From: Parerythrobacter lutipelagi
GTDB lineage: Bacteria > Pseudomonadota > Alphaproteobacteria > Sphingomonadales > Sphingomonadaceae
Assembly (NCBI RefSeq): GCF_005434975.1
Contig: NZ_SKCJ01000002.1
Coordinates: 1,331,322-1,395,321, forward strand
Direction: 5' to 3'
DNA length: 64,000 nt
Shown here one piece after another: positions 45,054-52,845 of this stretch. The notes under the pieces are model-generated. The model was not told where the DNA came from, made no database searches, and saw nothing but the letters and a program-made list of their open reading frames with translations. Each line of letters opens with the position of its first letter. The stretch's first letter is position 1. The position numbers were made by a program, and so were the translations under genes.

Positions 45054-47297
45054 ATTCTTCACAGGTATCGCGCTACCGCCTCGCTCATAGCAATTGCACT
45101 GGCCGCCCCTGCTTACGCCAATGAAAAAGACCCGACCGATGAGCGGCAATCGCAGGACGGGATAGCAAACCCAAGCGAATCGATTATCGTGATTGGCGGT
45201 CGCATCGATGCGTATGAAGTGGCCGGTGCGGCGGACCTAATCGATGGCGAGGAACTGAGCGAATTCGAGCATGGTGACGTCAACCGTGTCCTGCGCCAGG
45301 TGCCGGGGGTCAACATTCAGGAAGAGGACAGTTTCGGGCTATTCCCGAATATTGGCTTGCGCGGCGCGCCGGTCGAACGGTCGAGCAACATCACCTTGAT
45401 GGAAGATGGCGTTCTTATTGCCCCTGCCCCCTACGCCGCTCCGGCCGCGTATTACTTCCCTGCGATCGGTCGAATGGATGCAGTCGAAGTGATCAAGGGC
45501 GCGGGCTCGGTACGCTATGGTCCTCGCACGATCGGCGGGGCCATCAATTTCCGATCGACTCCGATACCGACCGAGAGCCTTGCTGGCGAAGCCTCCGGAC
45601 AGCTTGGTTCTCGCGGCTATTATCAAGGTCATGGCTGGATTGGCGCTAGCGCCGGCAATTTCGGGGCGCTGGTGGAAAGCTATCAGCAAGGCAGTGACGG
45701 GTTCAAGACGATAGATGGGCTTCCCGGCGCTGAGACCGGTTTTCAACGTCAGGACTATCGCGCCCGCTTCGCCGTCCACACCAGCCCAGATTCGCCGGTC
45801 GATGCGCGCCTCGAGTTCGCCTATGGTCGATCAGAACTTGAGGCGAACGAAACCTATTTGGGCCTCGCCGACGCGGATTTCGCGAGCGATCCGTACCGGC
45901 GCTATTCGGCCAGCCAACGCGACGTTTTCACGGGCGAGCACGATCAATATCGGCTCACCGGCACCCTCCGGTTGCCCGACGACACGCAGTTCGCGGTTAC
46001 CCTATATCGCAACGATTTCACACGAAGTTGGTCGAAGCTACAGGACATCGATTTCGATGGTGATGGCAGCTTTGATGCCATCCAACCCGTTTTCGATGCT
46101 CCCTCCTCAAACGAGAGAGGCCTCGCAATCCTGCGAGGCGCAGAGTGCGCTGAAGGTGCCCTTCGCATTCGCAACAACAACCGCGTCTATCGGAGCGAAG
46201 GCGTCCAGCTTTCGTTCGAAAGACCTTTCGAGACCGGCGAGGTCAGGCACAACCTGGCTGCGTCGCTCCGGTATCACGAGGATGAAGAAGACCGGTTGCA
46301 GAATGAGGAATTCTATACGCAAACGGATGGAGATCTCGTTTTCGTCCGGCAGACGGCTCCGGGCGCTCAAGCCAATCGCGAGGCGAAGGCGAAGGCGATC
46401 GCTTTCTATCTGGAGAACCGGATCGAGATCGGCGGGCTTACTCTGACACCCGGCATTCGGTACGAAGGCATCGACCTTACTCGACTGGACTATGATCGAG
46501 CCGACCCCGCTCGTCTCGATGGACCTGCGCGCATACGCAAGACCAACGTTGACGAATGGCTTCCCGCACTCGGTGCAACCTATGCACTGGGAGACGTGCT
46601 GTTGATTGCAGGCGCTTCGCGCGGTTTTTCTCCCCCCGGGCCCGGAAATCCGGAGGCACGAGCCGAGAAAAGCTGGAACTATGAATTTGGTGGGCGTTTT
46701 CGGAATGGCGCCATTCAAGCTTCCGCGATTGCGTTTTATTCCGACTATTCCAATCTGCTCGGAAACTGCACACAATCCGTGGGGTGTAGCGTCGGGGATA
46801 TTGGCGACCAGTTCAATGCTGGGGCCGTCTCCGTAAAGGGGTTGGAGCTGGCAGCTTCGACGGAGCATCAAGTGGGTAGGGAAATTTCAATTCCCTTCTC
46901 GGTGGTTTACACGCTCACCGACGCGCAATTCGAAAGCAGTTTCGAGAGTGCGTTCTTCGGTTCCGTGTCCCAGGGCGACGCACTCCCCTACATCGCTCGC
47001 CACCAATTCTATGCCGAAACGGGGCTCGCATTTGGACCGGCATCCTTGCTCGTGAGCGCCAATTACACATCGCAAGTACGCACCGAAGCAGGTAGCGGGG
47101 ATATTTCGCCCGATGAGCGTATTGACGAAAGGATTGTCTTTGATCTCGCCGGCCGGTTTGCGCTGACGGAAGGTCTCTCTTTGTGTGCCAGAGTGGATAA
47201 TCTGTTCGACAATGCTTATGCTGTAGCGCGTCGGCCTTCGGGTTTGAGACCGGGGGCTCCCCGGCGCTTCGTAGCAGGCGCTAGCGTGCGCTTCTGA
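45054..47297 (+). CDS. FecA-like TonB-dependent outer-membrane receptor with disrupted 5' end
   Basis: The mature protein is complete: TonB box ESIIVIGGR, plug domain (LRQVPGVNIQEEDSFGLFPN, MEDGVLIAPAPYAAP, EVIKGAGSVRYGPRTIGGAI) and beta-barrel ending in RRFVAGASVRF with terminal Phe. The plug resembles FecA-type receptors for iron chelates. The frame encodes a signal peptide (ATASLIAIALAAPAYA) before the mature start but has no ATG, GTG or TTG between the stop at 45030 and GTG 45189. ATG 45041 lies in another frame; removing one base between it and about 45060 would join them. The start given (ATT 45054) is a placeholder. Not linked to a neighbouring operon. Confidence 0.82.
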   Translation: MLHRYRATASLIAIALAAPAYANEKDPTDERQSQDGIANPSESIIVIGGRIDAYEVAGAADLIDGEELSEFEHGDVNRVLRQVPGVNIQEEDSFGLFPNIGLRGAPVERSSNITLMEDGVLIAPAPYAAPAAYYFPAIGRMDAVEVIKGAGSVRYGPRTIGGAINFRSTPIPTESLAGEASGQLGSRGYYQGHGWIGASAGNFGALVESYQQGSDGFKTIDGLPGAETGFQRQDYRARFAVHTSPDSPVDARLEFAYGRSELEANETYLGLADADFASDPYRRYSASQRDVFTGEHDQYRLTGTLRLPDDTQFAVTLYRNDFTRSWSKLQDIDFDGDGSFDAIQPVFDAPSSNERGLAILRGAECAEGALRIRNNNRVYRSEGVQLSFERPFETGEVRHNLAASLRYHEDEEDRLQNEEFYTQTDGDLVFVRQTAPGAQANREAKAKAIAFYLENRIEIGGLTLTPGIRYEGIDLTRLDYDRADPARLDGPARIRKTNVDEWLPALGATYALGDVLLIAGASRGFSPPGPGNPEARAEKSWNYEFGGRFRNGAIQASAIAFYSDYSNLLGNCTQSVGCSVGDIGDQFNAGAVSVKGLELAASTEHQVGREISIPFSVVYTLTDAQFESSFESAFFGSVSQGDALPYIARHQFYAETGLAFGPASLLVSANYTSQVRTEAGSGDISPDERIDERIVFDLAGRFALTEGLSLCARVDNLFDNAYAVARRPSGLRPGAPRRFVAGASVRF

Positions 47298-47391
47298 GTA
47301 TCTACGCCGGCCGATGATCGCGCAATCTTGTAGGAGGCGGGAGCGCCAGTGAGCATTTCCGCCCCACTAAATGCAGGTGAGGTCGAGACTC

Positions 47392-47407
47392 ACGCAATCG
47401 ATTGCGT
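47392..47407. promoter_or_regulatory. 16-bp palindrome upstream of peroxiredoxin gene
   Basis: ACGCAATCGATTGCGT is a perfect palindrome 85 bases before ATG 47492, followed by a second small repeat CGTCGA-CAT-TCGACG at 47405-47419. This is the arrangement of a dimer-binding operator. No regulator gene is adjacent, so the factor is probably encoded elsewhere. Confidence 0.4.
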
Positions 47408-47491
47408 CGACATTCGACGTGCCGCAGGCCACACACCCGCCAAAATATGAGGACGGCGGACACCTCCCCCAGAATAAATAGGAGTTTTGAC

Positions 47492-48148
47492 ATGACCCTC
47501 TCCATTGGCTCGACAGCTCCCGATTTCACAGCGGAAACGACCCAAGGCACCATCACCTTCCATGATTGGATGGGCGACAATTGGGCTATCCTGTTTTCTC
47601 ATCCAAAGGCATTTACCCCGGTTTGTACGACCGAGCTGGGTTACATGGCCGGTCTCGGCGAGGAATTTGCCAAACGCGACACCAAGATTCTCGGCCTGTC
47701 GGTCGACAGCAGCCAAGACAATCGCGACTGGCTACCCGATATCGAGGCGGTCAGCGGCAATAAAGTCGATTACCCGGTGGTCGGCGACAGCGACCTGAAG
47801 GTGGCCAAACTCTACAATATGTTGCCCGCCGAGGAGACTGGCAGTGCGGAGCAAAGAACCGCAGCCGACAATGCTACCGTTCGCGCCGTCTATATCGTTG
47901 GCCCGGACAAAAAAATCCGTGCGATGCTACTCTATCCGATGAGCAGCGGACGCAATTTCGAAGAAGTGCTCCGATTGCTCGATTCAGTCCAGCTCACCGA
48001 AAGTAAAGGCGTGGCAACCCCGGTCAATTGGCAGAGTGGGGATGACGTCATCATTCCACCGTCTGTTTCCGATAAAGAAGCGAAAGCGCGCTTCCCGCAA
48101 GGTTTCACAACGCTGCGCCCCTATCTGCGCACGGTTAAAATCGACTGA
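47492..48148 (+). CDS. 1-Cys peroxiredoxin (Prx6 type)
   Basis: 218 residues. The peroxidatic motif is FSHPKAFTPVCTTELG with Cys near residue 45, in the PxxxTxxC arrangement. The long C-terminal part (PVNWQSGDDVIIPPSVSD) is typical of the Prx6/1-Cys class, and no second Cys for resolution is present. It reduces peroxides or peroxynitrite with an external thiol. AGGAG lies 7-8 bases before ATG 47492. A monocistronic gene converging on the methyltransferase gene. Confidence 0.93.
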   Translation: MTLSIGSTAPDFTAETTQGTITFHDWMGDNWAILFSHPKAFTPVCTTELGYMAGLGEEFAKRDTKILGLSVDSSQDNRDWLPDIEAVSGNKVDYPVVGDSDLKVAKLYNMLPAEETGSAEQRTAADNATVRAVYIVGPDKKIRAMLLYPMSSGRNFEEVLRLLDSVQLTESKGVATPVNWQSGDDVIIPPSVSDKEAKARFPQGFTTLRPYLRTVKID

Positions 48149-48246
48149 CCAGCGCAAGCGGATGTGGTGTATTTGGGCTCGAACTCAACAGGGGAACCCG
48201 CATGAAGCTAGACAAAAGCAGTCACGCAACTGCGGCTTCTGCCGCA

Positions 48247-48891
48247 TTACGATTTGGCACCGACGAATTCGTAAGCGCATCCTGCCAGAAACTCGCGGAA
48301 ATGGAGTTCGTTCAGCTCTCGGCGGGCTGGTAGCCACGGGCGGAATTCTTCGTATTCGCGCGAGACGCCGAACGGTTTCGTAGCGAATATTCCGATTTCA
48401 ATCAGCCATCGCGGCCAGCGCTCGGGGTGCTTCAGGCCAAGCAGGGCCATCCGGCCACCCGTCGGGAGAGCAGCTGAGGCGCGCTCGATGATCGCGGCGT
48501 AGTCAGGTGGCATTTCCAGTCGAAAGGTGCTGATGACTGCGCTGGTCTCGCTCGGAAAGCGGAAGGCGGCTACGTCTGACTGCACAAATTCGACATTGCT
48601 AGCTCGCAGGCGCTTCGCTCGTCGACGGGCTTGGTCGAGCATGCCTTGCGAAAGGTCGACCAGCGTCACCTTGCCGCTTGGTCCTACTCTCTCAAGCAGA
48701 AACGCGAGGTTTGCGCCGGTGACAGCACATAGATCGATCACATGGTCACCGGCCTTGAGTTCAAGCCGGTTAACCAGATCGCGTCGCCAACGACCAAGAC
48801 CGGCCCACCGAAACCCCGACACCAATCGGTCATAGATTCCCGCGTTCTTGTCGTAGAGGCGTTCAACCTGTTCATTGGATAGAATTGCCAT
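48247..48891 (-). CDS. SAM-dependent methyltransferase (UbiE-like), unusual motif I
   Basis: 214 residues. The Rossmann methyltransferase core is visible: VIDLCAVTGANLAFLLE as motif I, VTLVDLSQGMLDQARRRA for motif II and VEFVQSDVAAFRF for motif III. Motif I usually reads GxGxG; here CAVTG keeps only the last Gly. The C-terminus (GVSREYEEFRPWLPARRELN) resembles lipid/quinone methyltransferases of the UbiE type. It follows the DUF3703 gene by 8 bases under a MerR-type promoter, so the substrate may be a metal-related or membrane compound. The substrate is not known. Confidence 0.85.
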   Translation of the reverse strand: MAILSNEQVERLYDKNAGIYDRLVSGFRWAGLGRWRRDLVNRLELKAGDHVIDLCAVTGANLAFLLERVGPSGKVTLVDLSQGMLDQARRRAKRLRASNVEFVQSDVAAFRFPSETSAVISTFRLEMPPDYAAIIERASAALPTGGRMALLGLKHPERWPRWLIEIGIFATKPFGVSREYEEFRPWLPARRELNELHFREFLAGCAYEFVGAKS

Positions 48892-48899
48892 GGCGCGTG

Positions 48900-49262
48900 C
48901 TAACGAGCCTCGTCCGAAGAGATCGTAAGGATCTCCGCGAGGTCGTCCGGGTAAGGCATTGGCGCGAATGCGCTCACGTTTGCGCGTCCGGTATTCCCCC
49001 AGGGGAGCCGTCCGGTGAGATTGCCAGGAGGGGCGAGCGCAAGACGCATGACCTGCCCCAGAATTTCCCGGCCATCGCGGGTTTCAACCGCATAGCCCAG
49101 CATCGCCATATGCGAGCGAAGATGCGGCCCGAAGAAGCCTTGGCCCAGAATGTGTTCCCGCTCGAGCGCGGTCCACGCCAAAGCCCGGTTACCAGACTGC
49201 CTGGCGGCACGGAAAACGCGCCGCTCAGCTTCGATAAGTTCGACAATGTCCTTCTTCGCCAC
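48900..49262 (-). CDS. DUF3703 protein
   Basis: 120 residues, start GTG 49262. All-helical, with ALEREHILGQGFFGPHLRSH and MLGYAVETRDGREILGQVMR, the DUF3703 core, then LALAPPGNLTGRLPWGNTGRANVSAF. Conserved His pairs (EHILG, PHLRSH) could hold metal. The family has no established function but often accompanies metal-resistance genes. It is the first gene transcribed from the MerR-type promoter at 49298-49328 and is followed by the methyltransferase. Confidence 0.82.
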   Translation of the reverse strand: MAKKDIVELIEAERRVFRAARQSGNRALAWTALEREHILGQGFFGPHLRSHMAMLGYAVETRDGREILGQVMRLALAPPGNLTGRLPWGNTGRANVSAFAPMPYPDDLAEILTISSDEAR

Positions 49263-49297
49263 AGGATTTCACCGTTCTGCTTGCATCTTCGAATCGC

Positions 49298-49328
49298 CTT
49301 ATGCACCTTGTAGTGGCTACAAGGTCAA
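49298..49328 (-). promoter_or_regulatory. MerR/CadR-type promoter-operator for DUF3703-methyltransferase
   Basis: ACCTTGTAG-TGG-CTACAAGGT (49305-49325) is a perfect 9-3-9 dyad nearly identical in layout to CadR/ZntR operators. Read on the minus strand, -35 TTGACC (49328-49323) and -10 CATAAG (49303-49298) are exactly 19 bases apart, with the dyad in the spacer. Transcription thus runs toward the DUF3703 gene. The MerR gene begins 17 bases beyond the -35 on the other strand and is probably autoregulated. Confidence 0.85.
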
Positions 49329-49344
49329 GCATTGCGAGAACTCC

Positions 49345-49731
49345 ATGAAGATTGGTGCCCTGGCGCGGAAGACCGGCACGACCGCCGAAACGATCCGCTA
49401 CTACGAACGGACCGGATTGCTGGAGGAACCACCACGGACCGCCGGCAACTACCGGGACTATGGCCCGACCGAATTGGCCAGATTGCGGTTTATCCGCCGC
49501 GCACGCGACCTTGGCTTCACCATGGCGGAGGTGCGCCAATTGCTTTCTTTGTCGGATGATCCATCGCAATCGTGCGAAGCCGTGGACTCTATTGCCAGCC
49601 TCCACCTACGCGAAGTGGATCGGAAGCTTGGTGACTTGCGAAAACTGCGAACCGAACTGCGCCACATGGTCGACGACTGCCAGCACGGAGCGGTTGGCGA
49701 ATGCCGGATAATCGAAGTGCTTGCCGGCTAG
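49345..49731 (+). CDS. MerR-family Cd/Pb/Zn-responsive regulator (CadR-like)
   Basis: 128 residues. N-terminal winged helix (KIGALARKTGTTAETIRYYE, NYRDYGPTELARLRFIRRAR) and C-terminal metal loop. Cys77, Cys112 and Cys120 occupy the same positions as in the MerR at 29982, with contexts SQSCEAVD and DDCQHGAVGECRII; His114 lies in the loop as in CadR. It is divergent from DUF3703-methyltransferase and its operator overlaps their promoter, so it should switch on those genes when Cd, Pb or Zn is present. ATG 49345 was chosen by family length. Confidence 0.9.
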   Translation: MKIGALARKTGTTAETIRYYERTGLLEEPPRTAGNYRDYGPTELARLRFIRRARDLGFTMAEVRQLLSLSDDPSQSCEAVDSIASLHLREVDRKLGDLRKLRTELRHMVDDCQHGAVGECRIIEVLAG

Positions 49732-49777
49732 CGGGAAGCGCGCGTTTATTCGAGCGGTGACGGGACGCAAACCATGA

Positions 49778-50068
49778 TCATCTCGAAATTCGGGGCGTGT
49801 TCTGACATATCTCGTCGGTGCGTTCGACAACAGAACCGATCCAGTCATCGATCTCGGCTTCGACCCATACCGTGCAACGGGGACCGAGCGAACGCGACTT
49901 TGGAAAACGGCCTTCGCGCATCCGCTGATAGATTGCCGTTCGGCGCAGGCCCACGCGCGCCATGACCTCGGGAAGACGAATGAGCCGGTCTGGCGGTGGC
50001 TCGACAGGAACGGCTTCCGCGTCCGTTTCGAGACCAGTCGTCATTTCAGAGAGCGAAGCTTTGTTCAT
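49778..50068 (-). CDS. AlpA-family DNA-binding regulator
   Basis: 96 residues. The core RLIRLPEVMARVGLRRTAIY with QRMREGRFPKSRSLGPRCTV and WVEAEIDDWI is the AlpA/phage-regulatory helix-turn-helix (MerR-like excisionase fold). AlpA proteins regulate prophages and integrative elements. The first 22 residues are acidic and Pro-rich and may be spurious; MTTGLE at 50044 is an alternative start. It overlaps the preceding HTH gene by 23 bases and is divergent from the transfer operon, suggesting control of element excision or transfer. Confidence 0.85.
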   Translation of the reverse strand: MNKASLSEMTTGLETDAEAVPVEPPPDRLIRLPEVMARVGLRRTAIYQRMREGRFPKSRSLGPRCTVWVEAEIDDWIGSVVERTDEICQNTPRISR

Positions 50069-50507
50069 CCTGCCGCTCCAGTTGCGCGAGGTGATCCGAC
50101 AGGAGACCGGCGGTGCGGTGCGCGGTCCCCTTTGCCCAGCGCGGTCTCACATCGAGCAGCCTTTCGCCCAGCGCTTGATCCAAAGCAGACGGCAACTCGC
50201 TTATGAAGGTTTCAAGAAATTCCAGCACGCCGCTATTCTGCCAATCCTTGCTACGCCGCGAGTACCCCGCGAGTGCCAGCATCAGGGAGGTGCGCGGCGC
50301 GTGTCCGCTCGCGTCAAGGATGGCCAGCGCCTCTGGCAGTGTGGCTGACCTTGTCCCGGCGAGGATGCGTCGGAGCGCGTCCTTGTTGATATTCGTCTGT
50401 GCGGCAATCGTCCGCCGGGACTTGCCACTTTCGTCCACGGCATGGTCGAGGAAAGCGGCGACTCCTCGCGATAGTTCTTCCCATTTGTCGTTTGTGTTTC
50501 GCGCCAT
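50046..50507 (-). CDS. HTH-domain regulator (XRE-like)
   Basis: 153 residues. Near residues 28-60, SGKSRRTIAAQTNINKDALR with ILAGTRSATLPEALAILD gives an XRE-type helix-turn-helix. The C-terminal half (EFLETFISELPSALDQALGE) is helical and of unknown role, similar to regulators near sphingomonad tra operons. First gene of the minus-strand pair with alpA and divergent from the pilin gene, so a repressor of the transfer operon is a plausible role. Confidence 0.72.
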   Translation of the reverse strand: MARNTNDKWEELSRGVAAFLDHAVDESGKSRRTIAAQTNINKDALRRILAGTRSATLPEALAILDASGHAPRTSLMLALAGYSRRSKDWQNSGVLEFLETFISELPSALDQALGERLLDVRPRWAKGTAHRTAGLLSDHLAQLERQDEQSFAL

Positions 50508-50870
50508 TGTTCCTGCTTCCGGTGATCTTCAGCGAATCACCAACAGGCTAGGCGACGCGTCAAACTGTAGGAAAGGAAAAAGAACAAATAAGGAACACGT
50601 AGGAAACTGGCTCATCGTCACACGATTTGATTCGCGCAGATTCCGGTCCCTCGATCTCAGACTTCGGTATGGGTGGCGCAATGATCGGTATTCTTGGCCG
50701 CAATGTCTGCACCGGTCGCGCAAAGCCTGGTCAGATTGCCCAGAATCGACGATTTCTCTTGGTCGGAATGCCGCGTGCGGCAGTTTCCGTTTTCCTACAC
50801 CCCGCCTTCCAATCGAGGAAAGAACATACAGCGAACGCATCGCTGCCAATGTTCGAAACGGAGTTCCTCG
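50508..50870. other. 363-bp control region upstream of the transfer operon
   Basis: No convincing gene was found. GTAGGAAA occurs as a direct repeat at 50567-50574 and 50599-50606, 32 bases apart (about three helical turns), within a purine-rich stretch just upstream of the HTH gene. A GC-rich hairpin TGCCGC-GT-GCGGCA lies at 50769-50782 and is followed by GTTTCCGTTTT, a possible terminator or attenuator ahead of the pilin gene. Both divergent promoters must be here, but no clear -10/-35 pair was assigned. Confidence 0.45.
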
Positions 50871-51197
50871 ATGACCAAGGCAATCACCCTTCCCCGCCAA
50901 TCCGTCAAAGGCATTCGTGCCCGCGACTATATTCTTCCGGCCGCGATTGCGCTCGCCTGCGCCGGTGCCGCCTATGCCGGTGCCGACACGACCTTTGATC
51001 CGGCGCTGCAGAAGTTCACTGACTTCCTCGAAGGTTCGGGCGGCAAGATCATCACCGTCCTCAGCCTTGCCGGCGGTTTGATCGCGCTCGCCTCGGGCCG
51101 CTTCGCCCTTGGGCAGGTCGCGGTCCCGGTCGGTGTCGGAATTGGCGTCGGCACAGGCGTGCCGATCGTCACCTCGGTCGTGACCGCAACCATTTGA
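50871..51197 (+). CDS. traA: Conjugative pilin (TraA/TrbC-VirB2-like)
   Basis: 108 residues. A long leader ends near AYA-GADTTFDPAL, then a mature part of about 70 residues with two hydrophobic helices (GGKIITVLSLAGGLIALASG and VAVPVGVGIGVGTGVPI). This is the standard conjugative pilin architecture. Placement directly before traL, as in F-type operons, supports the call. ACGGAG precedes ATG 50871. First gene of the plus-strand tra operon. Confidence 0.82.
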   Translation: MTKAITLPRQSVKGIRARDYILPAAIALACAGAAYAGADTTFDPALQKFTDFLEGSGGKIITVLSLAGGLIALASGRFALGQVAVPVGVGIGVGTGVPIVTSVVTATI

Positions 51198-51223
51198 TCG
51201 CGGTCTAACGACGGGAGGGCGGC

Positions 51224-51511
51224 ATGGCCGACAGATACCTCGTTCCACGGCGGCTCGACGACCCGGAGGTCATCGGCTTCTGGACCATCGACGAGTTTGC
51301 GGGGCTGCTCGTCCCGTTCGCGTGGGGCATCCTTTCGCAGCACATCATCATCGGCACCGGCCTATCGGTCATGACCTGGTTCGCCCTTCGAAAGGCGAAG
51401 GCATCAGGCGCAGGGTCGAAACTGGTCCATGCTGCCTACTGGTATCTGCCGGGGAGCTTCCTCGGGCTGAAAGCCACGCCGCCCTCCCACTGCCGCCTGC
51501 TCGCAGGCTGA
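51224..51511 (+). CDS. traL: F-type conjugation protein TraL
   Basis: 95 residues, close to F TraL (91). YLVPRRLDDPEVIGFWTIDE at the N-terminus and one or two hydrophobic helices fit the TraL family. TraL is an inner-membrane component needed for pilus assembly. GGGAGG stands before ATG 51224; 26 bases after the pilin gene. Confidence 0.92.
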   Translation: MADRYLVPRRLDDPEVIGFWTIDEFAGLLVPFAWGILSQHIIIGTGLSVMTWFALRKAKASGAGSKLVHAAYWYLPGSFLGLKATPPSHCRLLAG

Positions 51512-51523
51512 GGGAGGACCCAA

Positions 51524-52093
51524 GTGAAACACGAATTCGCCTATGAGGAAGCGCAGCGTCACCTCAAACAGCGCAACCGCTTCGCCGCGCTGTCAGCCGT
51601 GCTGGGCCTTACCAGCCTGCTGGCGGTCGGCGCGGCGGCGACGCGCGAGGAAAGCGTCATTTTGGTGCCTGTCACGACCGAGCGCCTGACGCTCGGGAGC
51701 GGCGGTACCGATGCGCACTACCTCGAACTCGTAACCCGCGACACCGCGCTCATGCTGCTCAATCGCGCACCCGAGAGCCTCGACTACTGGATGGAACAGG
51801 TCCTCAAGGTGGCAGATCCGTCAGCGCACGGGAGCCTCAAGGCCGAGCTCGTCAAGATCGTCGACGAGCAGCGCGGTTCGGACATCAGCCAGGCCTTCGT
51901 CATCTCGCGGATGGAGGTCGACGCGCAGGCGCTCACCGCTGTCGTCACCGGCACGCTCAAGACCTTCGTCGGTGCGCAGGTGATCGCAAGCCAAGAGCGC
52001 AGCTTCGAATTCAGCTGGAACCGCCGCGGCCTCAGTCTCGGCCTCACCGGCTTCCGCCAGCTCCCAACCGAAAACGAGGAGGAGAACCCATGA
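51524..52093 (+). CDS. traE: F-type conjugation protein TraE
   Basis: 189 residues, like F TraE (188). A single N-terminal membrane helix (about residues 20-40, RFAALSAVLGLTSLLAVGA) is followed by a VirB8-like periplasmic domain; YLELVTRDTALMLLNRAPES and FEFSWNRRGLSLGL are typical. It is part of the inner-membrane core of the type IV secretion system. Overlaps traK by ATGA. Confidence 0.92.
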   Translation: MKHEFAYEEAQRHLKQRNRFAALSAVLGLTSLLAVGAAATREESVILVPVTTERLTLGSGGTDAHYLELVTRDTALMLLNRAPESLDYWMEQVLKVADPSAHGSLKAELVKIVDEQRGSDISQAFVISRMEVDAQALTAVVTGTLKTFVGAQVIASQERSFEFSWNRRGLSLGLTGFRQLPTENEEENP

Positions 52094-52845
52094 CACTCCT
52101 ATCCCGCCCCTTCCCCGCCGCGCTGACCAGCGTTGCGCTGGCAATCGCCACGGCCGCCTACGCTTCACCGGCACATGCCGACCAGTTCGTCGAGGCCGCT
52201 GATGGCGCCGCGATCGACTGCGTGCTCGCGCGCGGCGCGCTGACCCGTATCGCCCTCATCGAGGACGGTTTCGCCAATGTCTCGAAGATGGCGAGCGGTT
52301 TTCCCTACAACGATTTCGAGGTGACCCACGAGCCGGTGCGCGGCGACATCTATGTCTCGGTGCCGCTGCAATATGCGAGCGCCAGGGTCAGCTTCTTCGC
52401 GACGAGCAGCGCGGGCTATGTCTACAAGTTCACCTGCCGCGTCGAAGGCGAGGAAGCGAGCCAGCTCTTCGTCACCAATCCCGCGCTCGCCAAATCCCAG
52501 GCGAGTGAATGGGAAGGCGCAGCAGTGACGCGCGACGAGGCCGCGATCCGGCTGATCGAAGCGATGGCCAGCGATGGGGTCCTGCCGGGCTTCCGCGCCC
52601 GTGCCGAACTTTCGCGACCACGCCACACCGACAGCCTCGAAGTGCAGCAGGTCGCGGAATACGAAGGCGCCGAACTGATCGGCCAAGCCTTTACTCTACG
52701 CAATCTTGGCTCGGCGCCCGTCGACCTTGCCGGTGAGCGCGAGGCGCCGGCCGGGGCGCTGGCCTTTGCCTATGGCCGCGACAGCCTTCAGCCTGGCGAG
52801 AGCACTCAGGCCTTCCTTGTCTTTACCAAGGGAGGGCTCGAGTAA
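52090..52845 (+). CDS. traK: F-type conjugation protein TraK
   Basis: 251 residues, close to F TraK (242). A signal peptide ends near ASPAHA. The secretin-like VirB9 fold is indicated by beta-rich sequence including FPYNDFEVTHEPVRGDIYVS and RNLGSAPVDLAGE. TraK forms the outer-membrane core complex with TraV and TraB. Stop and next start share a base (TAATG). Confidence 0.91.
   Translation: MTLLSRPFPAALTSVALAIATAAYASPAHADQFVEAADGAAIDCVLARGALTRIALIEDGFANVSKMASGFPYNDFEVTHEPVRGDIYVSVPLQYASARVSFFATSSAGYVYKFTCRVEGEEASQLFVTNPALAKSQASEWEGAAVTRDEAAIRLIEAMASDGVLPGFRARAELSRPRHTDSLEVQQVAEYEGAELIGQAFTLRNLGSAPVDLAGEREAPAGALAFAYGRDSLQPGESTQAFLVFTKGGLE

Noticed and set aside
48202..48333. 43-codon plus-strand ORF (starts MKLDKSSHATAAS) with a GGGGA upstream
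   Set aside because: Its second half lies antisense to the methyltransferase gene and no domain is visible; kept out as probably non-coding.
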